Shown here piece by piece: positions 23,946-32,559 of a stretch of 64,000 nt of DNA (positions within the stretch are counted from its first letter, which is position 1; each line of letters starts with the position of its first letter). Under the pieces are notes generated by a model, which did not search any database, was not told the origin of the DNA, and worked only from the letters and a program-made list of their open reading frames with translations. Source of the DNA: Fusicatenibacter_A intestinipullorum (GTDB lineage Bacteria; Bacillota; Negativicutes; Acidaminococcales; Acidaminococcaceae); the NCBI GenBank assembly GCA_019117495.1, contig DWZP01000008.1:42193-106192 (forward strand), read 5' to 3'. Position numbers and translations under genes: made by a program.

Positions 23946-24917
23946 TTATTTTTCTTTAAAGAATTTTTCAGCGCCTGCATTTACAGGAATGGACATGCCA
24001 TCCATAGCGCTTTCTTTAGTGATTACATTTGCTGCGGAATGAGCTGCTTTAAGACGGTCGAGGTTGGTGTAGATAGCCTTGATTACAGCATAACCGGTAT
24101 CGGCATCCATCTTGTCGGTTACAGCAAGCATGCAGCGTACTGCTACTGCGGAGCAGTCGGCAGCCTGTTTATTATAGGTGTTAGCCGGAATGTTAACTTT
24201 GGTGTAGAACGGATATTCTTTAATCAAAGCGTCAGCTTTATCCGTTGCAACCGGAAGCAGAACTACATCGTTCTGAGTAGCAATATCCTGAATTGCTGCG
24301 GTCGGATGGCCTGCGGTTACGAAAGCAACATCAACATTGCCGTCTTTCAGTGCGCTGGAAGCTTCAGCAAAGGAAAGGTACTGAACGTTAATATCTTCAT
24401 AAGTAACGCCATATGCTGCAAGAATCTGGCGTGCGTTTGCTTCGGTGCCGGAACCCGGTGCGCCTACTGCTACGCGTTTGCCTTTAACCTGGGAAAGGTC
24501 GGTAATGCCGGTATCGGCAAGGGTTACAATCTGAATGGTTTCCGGATACAGAGTTGCCAGGCCATAAAGGTTGGTAACTTTTTTGTCTTTAAACATTTCA
24601 GTGCCGTTTACGGCATAATAAGCGTTATCGTTCTGAATGAAGGCGATATCAACCTGCCCCTGCTGCAGCATGTTAATGTTGGCAATGGATGCGCCGGTTG
24701 CCTGTGCAGAAGCGTTGCAGCCCGGAATATTCTTGTTAAGGATATCCGCAATTGCTCCGCCGAGCGGATAATAAGTACCGGCAGTGCCGCCTGTTGCGAT
24801 ATTAATGAATTTCTGCGTTGCGGCTTTACCGCCTGCCTGGTCTTCACCACCGCCGCAGCCTGCGGCAAGTACAGCAAAGAGCATCATGGACATTAAAAAA
24901 GCCAATAGTTTTTTCAT
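23946..24917 (-). CDS. TAXI-family TRAP substrate-binding lipoprotein
   Basis: A 323-residue receptor. The signal (KKLLAFLMSMMLFAVL) ends in lipobox LAAGC at about 21, so it is a periplasmic lipoprotein. The TAXI hallmark FINIATGGTAGTYYPLGGAI (about 38-57) is present, as is VAVGAPGSGTEANARQIL. It delivers an unknown organic ligand (glutamate or C4-dicarboxylate-like compounds are common in the family) to the fused permease downstream. GGGGGG lies ahead of the ATG. A perfect TTGTATACAA palindrome upstream (25055-25064) may be its operator. Confidence 0.92.
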   Translation of the reverse strand: MKKLLAFLMSMMLFAVLAAGCGGGEDQAGGKAATQKFINIATGGTAGTYYPLGGAIADILNKNIPGCNASAQATGASIANINMLQQGQVDIAFIQNDNAYYAVNGTEMFKDKKVTNLYGLATLYPETIQIVTLADTGITDLSQVKGKRVAVGAPGSGTEANARQILAAYGVTYEDINVQYLSFAEASSALKDGNVDVAFVTAGHPTAAIQDIATQNDVVLLPVATDKADALIKEYPFYTKVNIPANTYNKQAADCSAVAVRCMLAVTDKMDADTGYAVIKAIYTNLDRLKAAHSAANVITKESAMDGMSIPVNAGAEKFFKEK

Positions 24918-25054
24918 AGTTTTCCCCCCTGTAAATAGTGAACGAATATCCTTCTTGAATGTAAACAGGTATTACGCCACATTATTATGTTGTTAAATTC
25001 GCTTTTTTTTCACAAATTCCTGCAAAGCTGTTTTTATTTTTGGCATTTTATTGT

Positions 25055-25064
25055 TTGTATACAA
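25055..25064. promoter_or_regulatory. TTGTATACAA palindrome upstream of TRAP operon
   Basis: A perfect 10-bp palindrome fitting the TNGTNNNACNA-type sites of FCD-subfamily GntR repressors. It lies about 140 nt before the TAXI binding-protein gene, in the gap between two divergent genes. No regulator gene is adjacent. Confidence 0.4.
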
Positions 25065-25110
25065 TATTCTTTTTAAATACATTTTAAAATTGCCTGTTTT
25101 ATGTAAACTT

Positions 25111-25139
25111 TTGCAAAAAAACTGTAACTATGTTATCAT
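25111..25139 (+). promoter_or_regulatory. Promoter of the 25195 gene
   Basis: TTGCAA, 17-nt spacer and TATCAT on the plus strand, about 55 nt before the start codon. Confidence 0.45.
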
Positions 25140-25194
25140 TAATAAGTAAAAATATGTAAGCATTACAAACTTATAATAAAAGGATGTGTTATAA

Positions 25195-25572
25195 ATGCAA
25201 AACAACAATGCTTATAATCTTCAGCTTGCCAAAACCCTTTTTGAAAACACTTATGCGGCAAGAGTATTAAACGACAACAAAGACGTTATCGGCAAGCTGC
25301 GTATTGTCCCCTGCCTGCCGTTTGACAGAAGCCTGCTTCCTGCCGACGCACCGCAGGTAAGCCCGTTTCTTCTGGTTATTGTAGACGACGCCGATATCAA
25401 CAAAGACAACCTTATCGACTTTGAAGAACGTGTATCACTGGCACTTTTAAAACGCTTCTCCACAGAAACCGTTGCTTTTCAGCACTGCCAGTTCTACTAT
25501 CCTTCCCCGGCCTTTATTTTTGAACAGCCCGGTGCAACCGACACTCCGCTGCCGCCGACCCCTGTAATGTAA
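25195..25572 (+). CDS. Unrecognised 125-residue protein
   Basis: A plus-strand gene with a clear SD (AAAGGATG) and its own terminator. The product has no signal peptide or membrane helix. Visible features are a central acidic stretch VDDADINKDNLIDFEERVSL that resembles a calcium-binding EF-hand loop (D-x-N-x-D-x-I-D-x-x-E), and a Pro-rich tail (TPLPPTPVM). I do not recognise the family. It is divergent from the TRAP operon and convergent with alr. Coding is supported by the SD, terminator and codon use; function is open. Confidence 0.7.
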   Translation: MQNNNAYNLQLAKTLFENTYAARVLNDNKDVIGKLRIVPCLPFDRSLLPADAPQVSPFLLVIVDDADINKDNLIDFEERVSLALLKRFSTETVAFQHCQFYYPSPAFIFEQPGATDTPLPPTPVM

Positions 25573-25598
25573 ATACAAACTTAACAAACAAAAAAATT

Positions 25599-25638
25599 AA
25601 GCATCTGCTTTGGAGTTTTTCTTCCAAAACAGATGCTT
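25599..25638. terminator. Bidirectional terminator between the 25195 gene and alr
   Basis: AAGCATCTG with TTTGGAG and CTTCCAAA with CAGATGCTT form a long stem, with T-rich sequence on the plus side and A-rich on the other, so it can serve both convergent genes. Confidence 0.8.
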
Positions 25639-25652
25639 TTTATTTTGCATTT

Positions 25653-26789
25653 TTAATTTTCGTGTTTATTGCAGTACACACGCGGTATGCGCGGGCTTAA
25701 CTGGCAGGAAATTTCATCAGGATGGGTATTGGCAAGTTTTGCAATGTCAATTACGGTAATTTCATCGTTGCCCTGCCTGCCGATAAGCACTACCTCGTCG
25801 CCAACCTTAACATCAGTTTCGCTGCCAAGGTCAACCATCAGCTGGTCCATGCACACACGCCCTGCCACTTTATAACGCCTGCCGCCGATTAAAACTTCGC
25901 CGGTGTTGGAAAGGCAGCGCGGATAACCGTCCGCATAGCCAATGGGAACAGTGCCAATCCAGGTATCTTCATTGCACTTATAAGTTGCGCCGTAGCCAAC
26001 GGTATCGCCGGCCTTAATCTTGTGAATATGCACTACGCGGCTGAACAGCCCCAGCGCGCTTTCAAACTTAGGCAGCTTTGCCGCACGTTCATGCGTTTCG
26101 GCGTGGCCTTCGGGCATATAGCCATAAATAATCTGCCCCGGGCGCACGGCATCGTAGTAAGATTCCGGAAAATACAGCGTCGTTGAGCTGTTTGCGGCAG
26201 TAAAAACATATTTTTCGGGCTGCGGTATGCGCCTTACCATGCTTTCAAAGCGCTGCATCTGGCGTTTTACGTGCTCGTGGCTCTCGCCGTCAGCACAGGC
26301 ATAATGCGTAAAAAAGCCGTGCACGGTAATGTTGGCATATTTTTTAATGCCCTCTAAAAATTCGGGCACTTCTTCCGCCTGTACGCCGATACGGTTCATG
26401 CCGCTGTCTACCGCTACCATTACGCTGGCGGTTTTGCCAAAACGTGCCGCCGTTTCATCAAGCTGCTGCAAATCGGTCGATTCGCACACCGGAATGATGG
26501 AATCCGTATTAAAGGCATCTTCGTATTCCTCAGGCATTAACAGACCCAAAAGGTAAATCGGGCATTTAAAGCCTGCCTCACGCAGCTGTTTTGCTTCGCT
26601 TGTTACGGCAACGGCAAGCGCCTCGTAACCTTCTTCCATGGCCATTGCTGCCACCTGCACAGCGCCGTAGCCGTACGAATTTGCCTTAACGACGGCGACG
26701 GTTTCGGTATGTTTAGGCACCAAAGCGCGTATGGCACGCAGGTTATGGCGCAAAGCATCCAAATATATTTTTAAATACGTTGTTCTCAT
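25653..26789 (-). CDS. alr: Alanine racemase
   Basis: A 378-residue PLP enzyme making D-alanine for peptidoglycan. The N-terminal barrel has AVVKANSYGYGAVQVA, with the Lys that binds PLP (about 34). The C-terminal domain carries the second catalytic Tyr in VGYGATYKCNEDTWIGTVPI and GYADGYPRCLSN, and ends with VMDQLMVDLG-like and HPDEISCQLSPRIPRVY motifs. The length fits the family. It appears to be monocistronic, with the MFS gene upstream separated by a terminator. Confidence 0.95.
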   Translation of the reverse strand: MRTTYLKIYLDALRHNLRAIRALVPKHTETVAVVKANSYGYGAVQVAAMAMEEGYEALAVAVTSEAKQLREAGFKCPIYLLGLLMPEEYEDAFNTDSIIPVCESTDLQQLDETAARFGKTASVMVAVDSGMNRIGVQAEEVPEFLEGIKKYANITVHGFFTHYACADGESHEHVKRQMQRFESMVRRIPQPEKYVFTAANSSTTLYFPESYYDAVRPGQIIYGYMPEGHAETHERAAKLPKFESALGLFSRVVHIHKIKAGDTVGYGATYKCNEDTWIGTVPIGYADGYPRCLSNTGEVLIGGRRYKVAGRVCMDQLMVDLGSETDVKVGDEVVLIGRQGNDEITVIDIAKLANTHPDEISCQLSPRIPRVYCNKHEN

Positions 26790-26921
26790 CAGCAGTAAAA
26801 CCTTCCTGACTTTTCAGCCTGCAAAAAGGCCGTTTTTTTACTAAACTTATAATATTATAATACATTTTTAACAAAATTGCTGTATACAAATAAAAAAATT
26901 TTAAGGTTTTACACAAAATAA

Positions 26922-26953
26922 AAACTGCCCTGCAAAAATTGCAGGAACAGTTT
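26922..26953 (-). terminator. Terminator of the MFS gene
   Basis: AAACTG-TT-CCTGCAA and TTGCAGG-G-CAGTTT pair around a short loop, followed by TTATTTT on the minus strand, directly after the MFS stop. Confidence 0.75.
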
Positions 26954-26964
26954 AAAAACAAAAA

Positions 26965-28155
26965 TTAAAGGTTTAACGCTTCGCCGCGATGCCTGTTATA
27001 AATAAATGCCGCAATAAGTATCAAAATACAGCCGCCGATAACAAACAAACTGTTCATCGGCAAAAAAGACGCAATCAGCCCGCCGATTAAGGGGCCAACC
27101 ATAGAGCCGAACTGCTGAGCCGAAAACAGCATGCCAAATACGCGCCCGCGCTGCGTGCGTTCCGTTTTGTTTGCCAGAATTGCACTTATGGATGGTTGAA
27201 TACCGGCAAAGAACAGCCCCACCGTAAAATTAAGCGCCGCAAACAAAAGTAAGGAAGAAGGCACCGACTGCATAATCATTACCACGCCCGCACAAACGGA
27301 AGAAAGTGCCAGCGACAGGTAAAAGCCCCTGTTCTGCCCGAAGCGCCCCCAAAACGGCGCAGTCATGGCACTGGCAATGCCCACCAGAGAAAATACCAGC
27401 CCGGCAACAAAAATAATGTTATCCGTGCCGTGGTAAAGTTTTTCCACATACAGGCTGATAATCGGCTGAATTAACAGTATTACCATCTGCACAATGCCGG
27501 AGCAGATAAGCGCTTCGCGGATAGGCGCATTTTTTAACAGCGCCGTTGCAGGTTCGTTGGCAGCTTCCTCTTTGGAAGCCTTGCTTCCCGGCGGTTCGGG
27601 AATATAGAACCAGAACACCAGCGTTATCATAAACAGCACCGCACCGCCAAGATAAAACGATGTGCGCATGCCGAACATGGAAGCCAGCACGCCGCCTATC
27701 AACGGGCCGATTACATTGCCTGCCGTTAAGCCGGACTGCAGTATGCCAAGGCTCATACCTAATTTACCGACAGGTACCGAAGAAGTGGCAATGGCAAGGC
27801 ACACCGACCACAGCCCGGCAGCAAAGCCCTGCAAAACGCGCACGCCAACCATTTGTTCCGGGCTTGTAACCATACCGCCCAACAAGTATGATAACGCAAG
27901 CCCCAGGCCACTGCGTATCGCCATGGGCTTTTTGCCGTGGGTATCGGCCATTTCACCCCACACCGGCGCCATAATGCCGCCGATTAAAAAGGTAACCGAA
28001 AATACCACGCCCGACCACATGGTAACCTCGCTCTGGCTTACGCCAAGCTCGCGCACCAGATACATCGGTAAAAACGGTATCAGCATTGTATAACTTGCCG
28101 ACATAAAAACAACATTGGCAGTTAAAATTGCCAATATAATTTTCCAGTTTTTCAA
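26965..28155 (-). CDS. Major facilitator superfamily exporter
   Basis: A 396-residue protein with about twelve hydrophobic segments. The loop after helix 2 reads GEMADTHGKKPMAIRSGLGL, the drug-proton antiporter motif A (G-x-x-x-D-x-x-G-R/K-K), and RVLQGFAAGLWS matches motif B. It resembles multidrug efflux pumps of the DHA1 group. The inner-membrane substrate is unknown. It follows the cobalamin adenosyltransferase gene but a terminator stands between them, so co-transcription is doubtful. Confidence 0.85.
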   Translation of the reverse strand: MKNWKIILAILTANVVFMSASYTMLIPFLPMYLVRELGVSQSEVTMWSGVVFSVTFLIGGIMAPVWGEMADTHGKKPMAIRSGLGLALSYLLGGMVTSPEQMVGVRVLQGFAAGLWSVCLAIATSSVPVGKLGMSLGILQSGLTAGNVIGPLIGGVLASMFGMRTSFYLGGAVLFMITLVFWFYIPEPPGSKASKEEAANEPATALLKNAPIREALICSGIVQMVILLIQPIISLYVEKLYHGTDNIIFVAGLVFSLVGIASAMTAPFWGRFGQNRGFYLSLALSSVCAGVVMIMQSVPSSLLLFAALNFTVGLFFAGIQPSISAILANKTERTQRGRVFGMLFSAQQFGSMVGPLIGGLIASFLPMNSLFVIGGCILILIAAFIYNRHRGEALNL

Positions 28156-28174
28156 TATATAACCCCCTGCAAAA

Positions 28175-28207
28175 AGAAAAAGCCGCCGTTAAATACAAGC
28201 GGCGGCC
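28175..28207 (-). terminator. Terminator of the adenosyltransferase gene
   Basis: GCCGCCG and CGGCGGC arms around an 11-nt loop followed by TTTTTCTTTTT on the minus strand, just after the stop at 28222. Confidence 0.88.
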
Positions 28208-28221
28208 TGCCAAACTTATTA

Positions 28222-28740
28222 TTATTTATTGCCTACTTCGGCCTCTACCCTTGCCAGAATGAAGCACAAATCAGATAAACGGTTCAGTGCAATCAAAGCC
28301 TGCTGGTTAACTGGTTCTTCCTCAGCAAGGCGCAGTGCGCAGCGTTCTGCACGGCGGGTAGTAGTACGTGCTATATCAAGCGCAGCCGCTCCCAAAGTAT
28401 CGCCGGGAATTATAAAATGCCCCAGCGGCTCAAGCATTGCATCGTATTTATCAATGGTGCTTTCCAGCATTTTTACGTGTTCCTCTTTAATATAGGGCTC
28501 CGGCAGATTCATGCTTGCAATATCGGCCATCAGCGACATTAAAAGCTGCTGAACTTTTAATATAGTGCCTTTTACATCTTGCCTTGTTACCGTAGCACGG
28601 GCCAGGCCCAGTGCCGAAGTAATTTCATCTACCGTACCGTATGCTTCCACGCGCAAGCTGTGCTTGGAAACGCGTTCACCGGTATAAAGGCCGGTAGTGC
28701 CTTTATCGCCAGTTCTTGTATAAACCGCTGCTTTAGTCAT
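28222..28740 (-). CDS. PduO-type ATP:cob(I)alamin adenosyltransferase
   Basis: A 172-residue cytoplasmic enzyme that attaches the adenosyl group to cobalamin. It has the ATP-binding N-terminus YTRTGDKGTTGLYTGERVSK, the family VEAYGTVDEITSALGLAR, and the C-terminal signature RTTTRRAERC with LNRLSDLCFILAR. ATG at 28740 (AAGGATGG ahead) is preferred to an in-frame codon at 28764. The product, adenosylcobalamin, is the ligand of the three riboswitches in this window and the cofactor of B12-dependent mutases. Confidence 0.93.
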   Translation of the reverse strand: MTKAAVYTRTGDKGTTGLYTGERVSKHSLRVEAYGTVDEITSALGLARATVTRQDVKGTILKVQQLLMSLMADIASMNLPEPYIKEEHVKMLESTIDKYDAMLEPLGHFIIPGDTLGAAALDIARTTTRRAERCALRLAEEEPVNQQALIALNRLSDLCFILARVEAEVGNK

Positions 28741-28778
28741 GCTGCCACCATCCTTCCGGAACAATCTCTCTTTTAATC

Positions 28779-29192
28779 TTAGTAAATTTCTTCAGGTTTG
28801 AAGAAGTTGTTGATTTCGCGTGCTGCGGATTCTTCGCTGTCGCTGCCGTGAACAATGTTTTCACCGATAGACAGTGCGAAATCGCCGCGGATGGAACCGG
28901 GTACGGATTCCAGCGGGTTGGTAGCGCCCATCAGGCCGCGTACTGCTTTAATAGCGTTTTCGCCGGAAATTACCATAGCGGCAACCGGGCCGGAGGTGAT
29001 GAAGTCAACCAGTTCGCCGAAGAAGGGTTTGCCTTCATGTTCAGCATAATGGAATTTAGCCTGAGCTTCGGTCATTTTAACAAGTTTCAAAGCGGAAACT
29101 TTGAGGCCGCGGCGTTCAAAACGGGAAATGATTTCACCGATAAGATTTTTTCTTACTCCATCAGGTTTTACAAGTACGAGAGTTTGCTGCAT
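28779..29192 (-). CDS. ndk: Nucleoside diphosphate kinase
   Basis: A 137-residue enzyme that moves the gamma-phosphate between nucleotides. It starts MQQTLVLVKPDGVRKNLIGE; the phospho-His is in NIVHGSDSEESAAREI (about 115); GATNPLESVPGSIRGDFA is the nucleotide-site block. Length and motifs are canonical. AGGAGCG lies ahead of ATG. It lies 38 nt upstream of the adenosyltransferase gene and may be co-transcribed with it. Confidence 0.96.
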   Translation of the reverse strand: MQQTLVLVKPDGVRKNLIGEIISRFERRGLKVSALKLVKMTEAQAKFHYAEHEGKPFFGELVDFITSGPVAAMVISGENAIKAVRGLMGATNPLESVPGSIRGDFALSIGENIVHGSDSEESAAREINNFFKPEEIY

Positions 29193-29248
29193 TAAAAATC
29201 GCTCCTATTCTTCTTAATTATAATTTTATACTAAATCGTTAAACGATT

Positions 29249-30331
29249 TTAGCCTTTTAAAAGCTCCTGGTATTTTTTGCTGTCCAGTTTTTCAATCATT
29301 GCGGTAATAAGTTCTACCGCGCCTTCATAATCGTCCAGATGAATAATGGACTGATGGCTGTGAATATAACGCGTCGGTATGCTGAAGGTTAAGGTTAAAA
29401 CACCGTCCCCGTGCAGATGAATACGTCCGCCGTCGGTAGCGCCGCCTTCGGAAATACTGATTTGCGTGGGTATTTTTAAATCTTTGGCAACTTTTGCCGC
29501 AAAATCGCGCAGGGCAGTGTTCGGAATCATGCCTGCATCAAAAATTGTAATGGCAATGCCTTCGCCTATTTTGGCAGGCGCAACATCATCTGCAACGCCC
29601 GGCGTGCCGCCTGCAACGCAGGTATCAATAACAAAGGCAATGTCCGGTTTTAAAAGGTTAACGCTGGTCTGCGCGCCGCGCAGGCCAACTTCTTCCTGAA
29701 CGGTTGCCACGCCGTAAACAGTGTTGCCGTGTTTTTTACCGGCCAGTTTATCCATAACGTCAGCCATTACAGCGCAGCCGATGCGGTTATCCCAGGCTTT
29801 GCCAAGCAGTGTTTTACCGTCGGCCATAACTGCCATTTCGGCATACGGCGTAACCGGGCAGCCTTCAAACACGCCAAATTTGCGCGCTTCTTTTTCATCC
29901 TTAACGCCGATATCAATATACATATCGCGTTTCTGCACTACTTTGGTGCGTTCCTCCGGCGTTAAAATGTGGGGCGGCTTGCTGCCGATAACGCCCACCA
30001 AATCGCCTTTGCTGCCGTGTACGGTAACGCGCTGGCCAAGCATAACCTGCTCCCACCAGCCGCCGAGGCAGACGAATTTTAAAAAGCCTTCTTTGGTAAT
30101 ATGCTTAACCATAAAACCAATTTCATCCATATGGCTTGCCAGCATAATTTTCGGCGCGTTTTCATCTGCCGAAGCATTGGTAAATACTACGCTGCCAAGT
30201 TTATCATAACTTACTTCCGCTTTGCCTGCAAGGCGTTCCTGCAAAAGTTCTTTCATTGGCGCTTCAAAGCCGGAAACGGCGTTTGTTTCCGAATATCTTT
30301 TAAGCCACGCCAGTTTGGTTTTTTTATCCAT
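29249..30331 (-). CDS. M42-family metallo-aminopeptidase
   Basis: A 360-residue cytoplasmic di-metal peptidase of the M42 family (glutamyl aminopeptidase/deblocking aminopeptidase, often mislabelled endoglucanase). Metal and catalytic motifs are MLASHMDEIGFMVKHI (first His-x-Asp), GKAWDNRIGCAVMADVM (bridging Asp), VQEEVGLRGAQTSV (Glu-Glu pair), FVIDTCVAGGTPGV (Asp) and the C-terminal IPTRYIHSHQSIIH (His). It begins 1 nt after the htpX stop, so the two are one transcript. It probably trims peptides from protein turnover. Confidence 0.93.
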   Translation of the reverse strand: MDKKTKLAWLKRYSETNAVSGFEAPMKELLQERLAGKAEVSYDKLGSVVFTNASADENAPKIMLASHMDEIGFMVKHITKEGFLKFVCLGGWWEQVMLGQRVTVHGSKGDLVGVIGSKPPHILTPEERTKVVQKRDMYIDIGVKDEKEARKFGVFEGCPVTPYAEMAVMADGKTLLGKAWDNRIGCAVMADVMDKLAGKKHGNTVYGVATVQEEVGLRGAQTSVNLLKPDIAFVIDTCVAGGTPGVADDVAPAKIGEGIAITIFDAGMIPNTALRDFAAKVAKDLKIPTQISISEGGATDGGRIHLHGDGVLTLTFSIPTRYIHSHQSIIHLDDYEGAVELITAMIEKLDSKKYQELLKG

Positions 30332-30332
30332 T

Positions 30333-31190
30333 TTAACGGCCTCCGTGTTTTCTCATTTCGGCAGCCTGTTCGCGCAGACGCGCTACACGTTCTTCGGTGC
30401 TGGGGTGAGTGCTGAACATTTGCTGCATGGTTTTTCTGCTGAACGGGCAAACTATAAACATATGCGCCGTAGCTTCGGTTGCGCCCGGCATGGTGCGGCG
30501 CTGTGCATAAGCGTCAATTTTTAAAAGCGCGTCAGCCAGTGCGTCCGGGTCGCCGCTGAGTTCGCCGCCGCCTTCGTCAGCCATGTATTCGCGTGAGCGG
30601 GATACCGCCATTTGAATTAAGGCCGCAGCGATAGGCGCCAGAATCATAATCAGCAGAGTAACGATAAAGTTACCGCCGTTGTTGCCCTCGTCGTCGCTGT
30701 GTCCGCCGCCGAGGAACATGCCCCACTGGGCAATGGTTGTAATAATACCGGCCATGGTAGCCGCAATGGTGCTTATTAAAATATCGTTGTGCTTAACGTG
30801 GCTCAGTTCGTGGCCGAGCACACCGGCAATTTCGCGTTTGTCAAGCACGTCATACAGTGCCGTTGTTACGGCAACCGCAGCGTGTTCCGGGTTGCGGCCG
30901 GTAGCAAAAGCGTTAGGCACCGGGCTGTCGATAATATAAACCTTCGGCATCGGCAGGTTGCCGCGGCGGGCAAGCTCCTGCACCATTTTATATAATGCCG
31001 GCGCAGACTGTGCGTCAACTTCGCGCGCATTGTAATGCCTCAGCACCATTTTGTCGCTGTTCCAGTAAGCATAAAAGTTCATGATTACCGAAAAGCTGAG
31101 CATCACAATCATGCCCTGCAAACCGCCGAAATAATCGCCGATAAGCACTAAAAGCACGGTCAGTGCTGTCATTAAAAAAGCTGTTTTCAT
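30333..31190 (-). CDS. htpX: HtpX-like M48 membrane protease
   Basis: A 285-residue zinc protease of the inner membrane. Two N-terminal helices (LMTALTVLLVLIGDYFGGL and MIVMLSFSVIMNFYAYW), the zinc motif GHELSHVKH (about 128-136), two more hydrophobic segments, then SREYMADEGGGELSGDP with the third zinc ligand Glu. HtpX degrades damaged membrane proteins in stress. GGAGGACAC lies ahead of ATG; a consensus promoter is at 31262-31290. It heads a transcript with the M42 peptidase. Confidence 0.94.
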   Translation of the reverse strand: MKTAFLMTALTVLLVLIGDYFGGLQGMIVMLSFSVIMNFYAYWNSDKMVLRHYNAREVDAQSAPALYKMVQELARRGNLPMPKVYIIDSPVPNAFATGRNPEHAAVAVTTALYDVLDKREIAGVLGHELSHVKHNDILISTIAATMAGIITTIAQWGMFLGGGHSDDEGNNGGNFIVTLLIMILAPIAAALIQMAVSRSREYMADEGGGELSGDPDALADALLKIDAYAQRRTMPGATEATAHMFIVCPFSRKTMQQMFSTHPSTEERVARLREQAAEMRKHGGR

Positions 31191-31261
31191 AATAATTTGT
31201 GTCCTCCTTCATTTCATAAAACAAAACACTGCAAAACATTTAAGGCAAAACCCTATTAAAT

Positions 31262-31290
31262 ATTATAACAATTTTAAGATTAACTTTCAA
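31262..31290 (-). promoter_or_regulatory. htpX promoter
   Basis: TTGAAA (31290-31285), 17-nt spacer, TATAAT (31267-31262) on the minus strand, immediately after the stop of the upstream deacetylase gene. Confidence 0.7.
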
Positions 31291-31305
31291 ATACCATATA
31301 AGCCA

Positions 31306-32544
31306 TTAATGTAAAACTTCTGTGACAGGCACCAGTTTCAGGCCCGAAGCCTTAACCTCGTCTATAACCTGCTCCCATGCGTTAACGGTATGCGGGCGCG
31401 CATGGCAAATGGCAATGGCGCTGCCGTATTTATCGGCAATGGCCGCAGCCTGCCAGATTTTTTTAATTATTTCGTCCTCGTTGGTGCTGTTGTCAAGGAA
31501 AATATTGTTGCGCCCGGTCGGTACGCCCATGCCTGCCGCCAGTTTATCGCCCAGCGATTTGGCATAGGTATTGCTGTCTACAAAGAACAGCCCCTGGCGT
31601 TTGATTTCTTTTAAAACGGCGCGCATAGTGCGTTCATCGCTCGTTGCCTTACTGCCCTGATGGTTATTTACGCCGCTGATGCCCGGCAGGCTGTTAATCA
31701 GTTCGCCGGTAAGCTGCATAATTCGCTTGTCATCCATGCTGGTAAGCACCGTGCTTTTTCCCTCGCTCATTGCCGAAGCGTTCATCGGCTCCATAGGCAG
31801 ATGCAGCATGGCAACCTGCCCGCCGCCGTTAATTACATGCAGCGAATCACTGCTGAAATCGCGGTACGGAATAATGGCAAAACTGAACGGCGCGCGCAAA
31901 TTTACAAGGCGCTGCACCAGGTCTACATCATAACCGCAGTCGTCAATTATTACGGCAAGCCTGCCGTGGTGGCTGCGTGTTGTGGTTTGTTCCTTTTTAA
32001 TATCCTTATCAGGTTTATCCAAATTAAGGTTATGGTAAAAATAAACCGTATCCGTAACAAATTCTTTGGTGCCTTCACCGGCTTTGGTGCTGATGGCAAT
32101 ATCAAGCCTTACGGAATCCCAGTCATTATAGGTTGTTTCTTCCATACGGACGGTTTTTAATTTGCTGCCTTCCAGCTTGCCTGCAAGCCAGTTTGCAGCG
32201 TCACGCAGCTGGGTATCGCGCGGAACGCCTATGGCCAGTTCACGCTTGTTCCAGATTACTTCTGCCCCGGAACGCTGTTTTTCCTTCTGGCTGCTGCGTC
32301 CGTTATCGGTAAGCTGCCAGTTGTCACGGGTCAGCAAAATATCGTCAACGGCCTTCTGCGCCGATTTTGATTCCTCCAGCAATTCTATCTGCGACGGGCC
32401 GGTAATGCCCGTGTTTTCAACATCCTTTTCGGAACGCGAGGAAGCATAATAAATTCCCGCCGCTGCGGCAGCGAGCAAAACCACTGCCAGCAAAAGAACA
32501 GTAAACCAGTTGGAAGATTTTTTGCTCCTGCCTCTTTTAGCCAT
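31306..32544 (-). CDS. Divergent polysaccharide deacetylase family protein
   Basis: A 412-residue protein with a basic N-terminus, one membrane anchor (FTVLLLAVVLLAAAAAGIYY, about 14-33), a linker, and a C-terminal domain of the divergent polysaccharide deacetylase (YibQ-like) family from LAVIIDDCGYDVDLVQRLVN (near 200). Conserved pieces include FAIIPYRDFS, QVAMLHLPMEP, GVNNHQGSKAT and ICHARPHTVNAWE. The domain should lie in the periplasm. Relatives adjoin cell-wall genes and may trim envelope glycans; the exact reaction is not known. AGGAGGACATT ahead of ATG fixes the start. It follows xerD at 15 nt. Confidence 0.88.
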   Translation of the reverse strand: MAKRGRSKKSSNWFTVLLLAVVLLAAAAAGIYYASSRSEKDVENTGITGPSQIELLEESKSAQKAVDDILLTRDNWQLTDNGRSSQKEKQRSGAEVIWNKRELAIGVPRDTQLRDAANWLAGKLEGSKLKTVRMEETTYNDWDSVRLDIAISTKAGEGTKEFVTDTVYFYHNLNLDKPDKDIKKEQTTTRSHHGRLAVIIDDCGYDVDLVQRLVNLRAPFSFAIIPYRDFSSDSLHVINGGGQVAMLHLPMEPMNASAMSEGKSTVLTSMDDKRIMQLTGELINSLPGISGVNNHQGSKATSDERTMRAVLKEIKRQGLFFVDSNTYAKSLGDKLAAGMGVPTGRNNIFLDNSTNEDEIIKKIWQAAAIADKYGSAIAICHARPHTVNAWEQVIDEVKASGLKLVPVTEVLH

Positions 32545-32559
32545 AATGTCCTCCTTTAA

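Noticed and set aside
23943..24896. A 317-codon plus-strand frame opposite the TAXI receptor
   Set aside because: Antisense to a clear lipoprotein gene, low-complexity aromatic/Cys-rich product, no family features.
26743..26961. A 72-codon frame ahead of alr
   Set aside because: It overlaps the alr start and the MFS terminator, is Cys/Phe-rich without an SD, and is interpreted as intergenic sequence.
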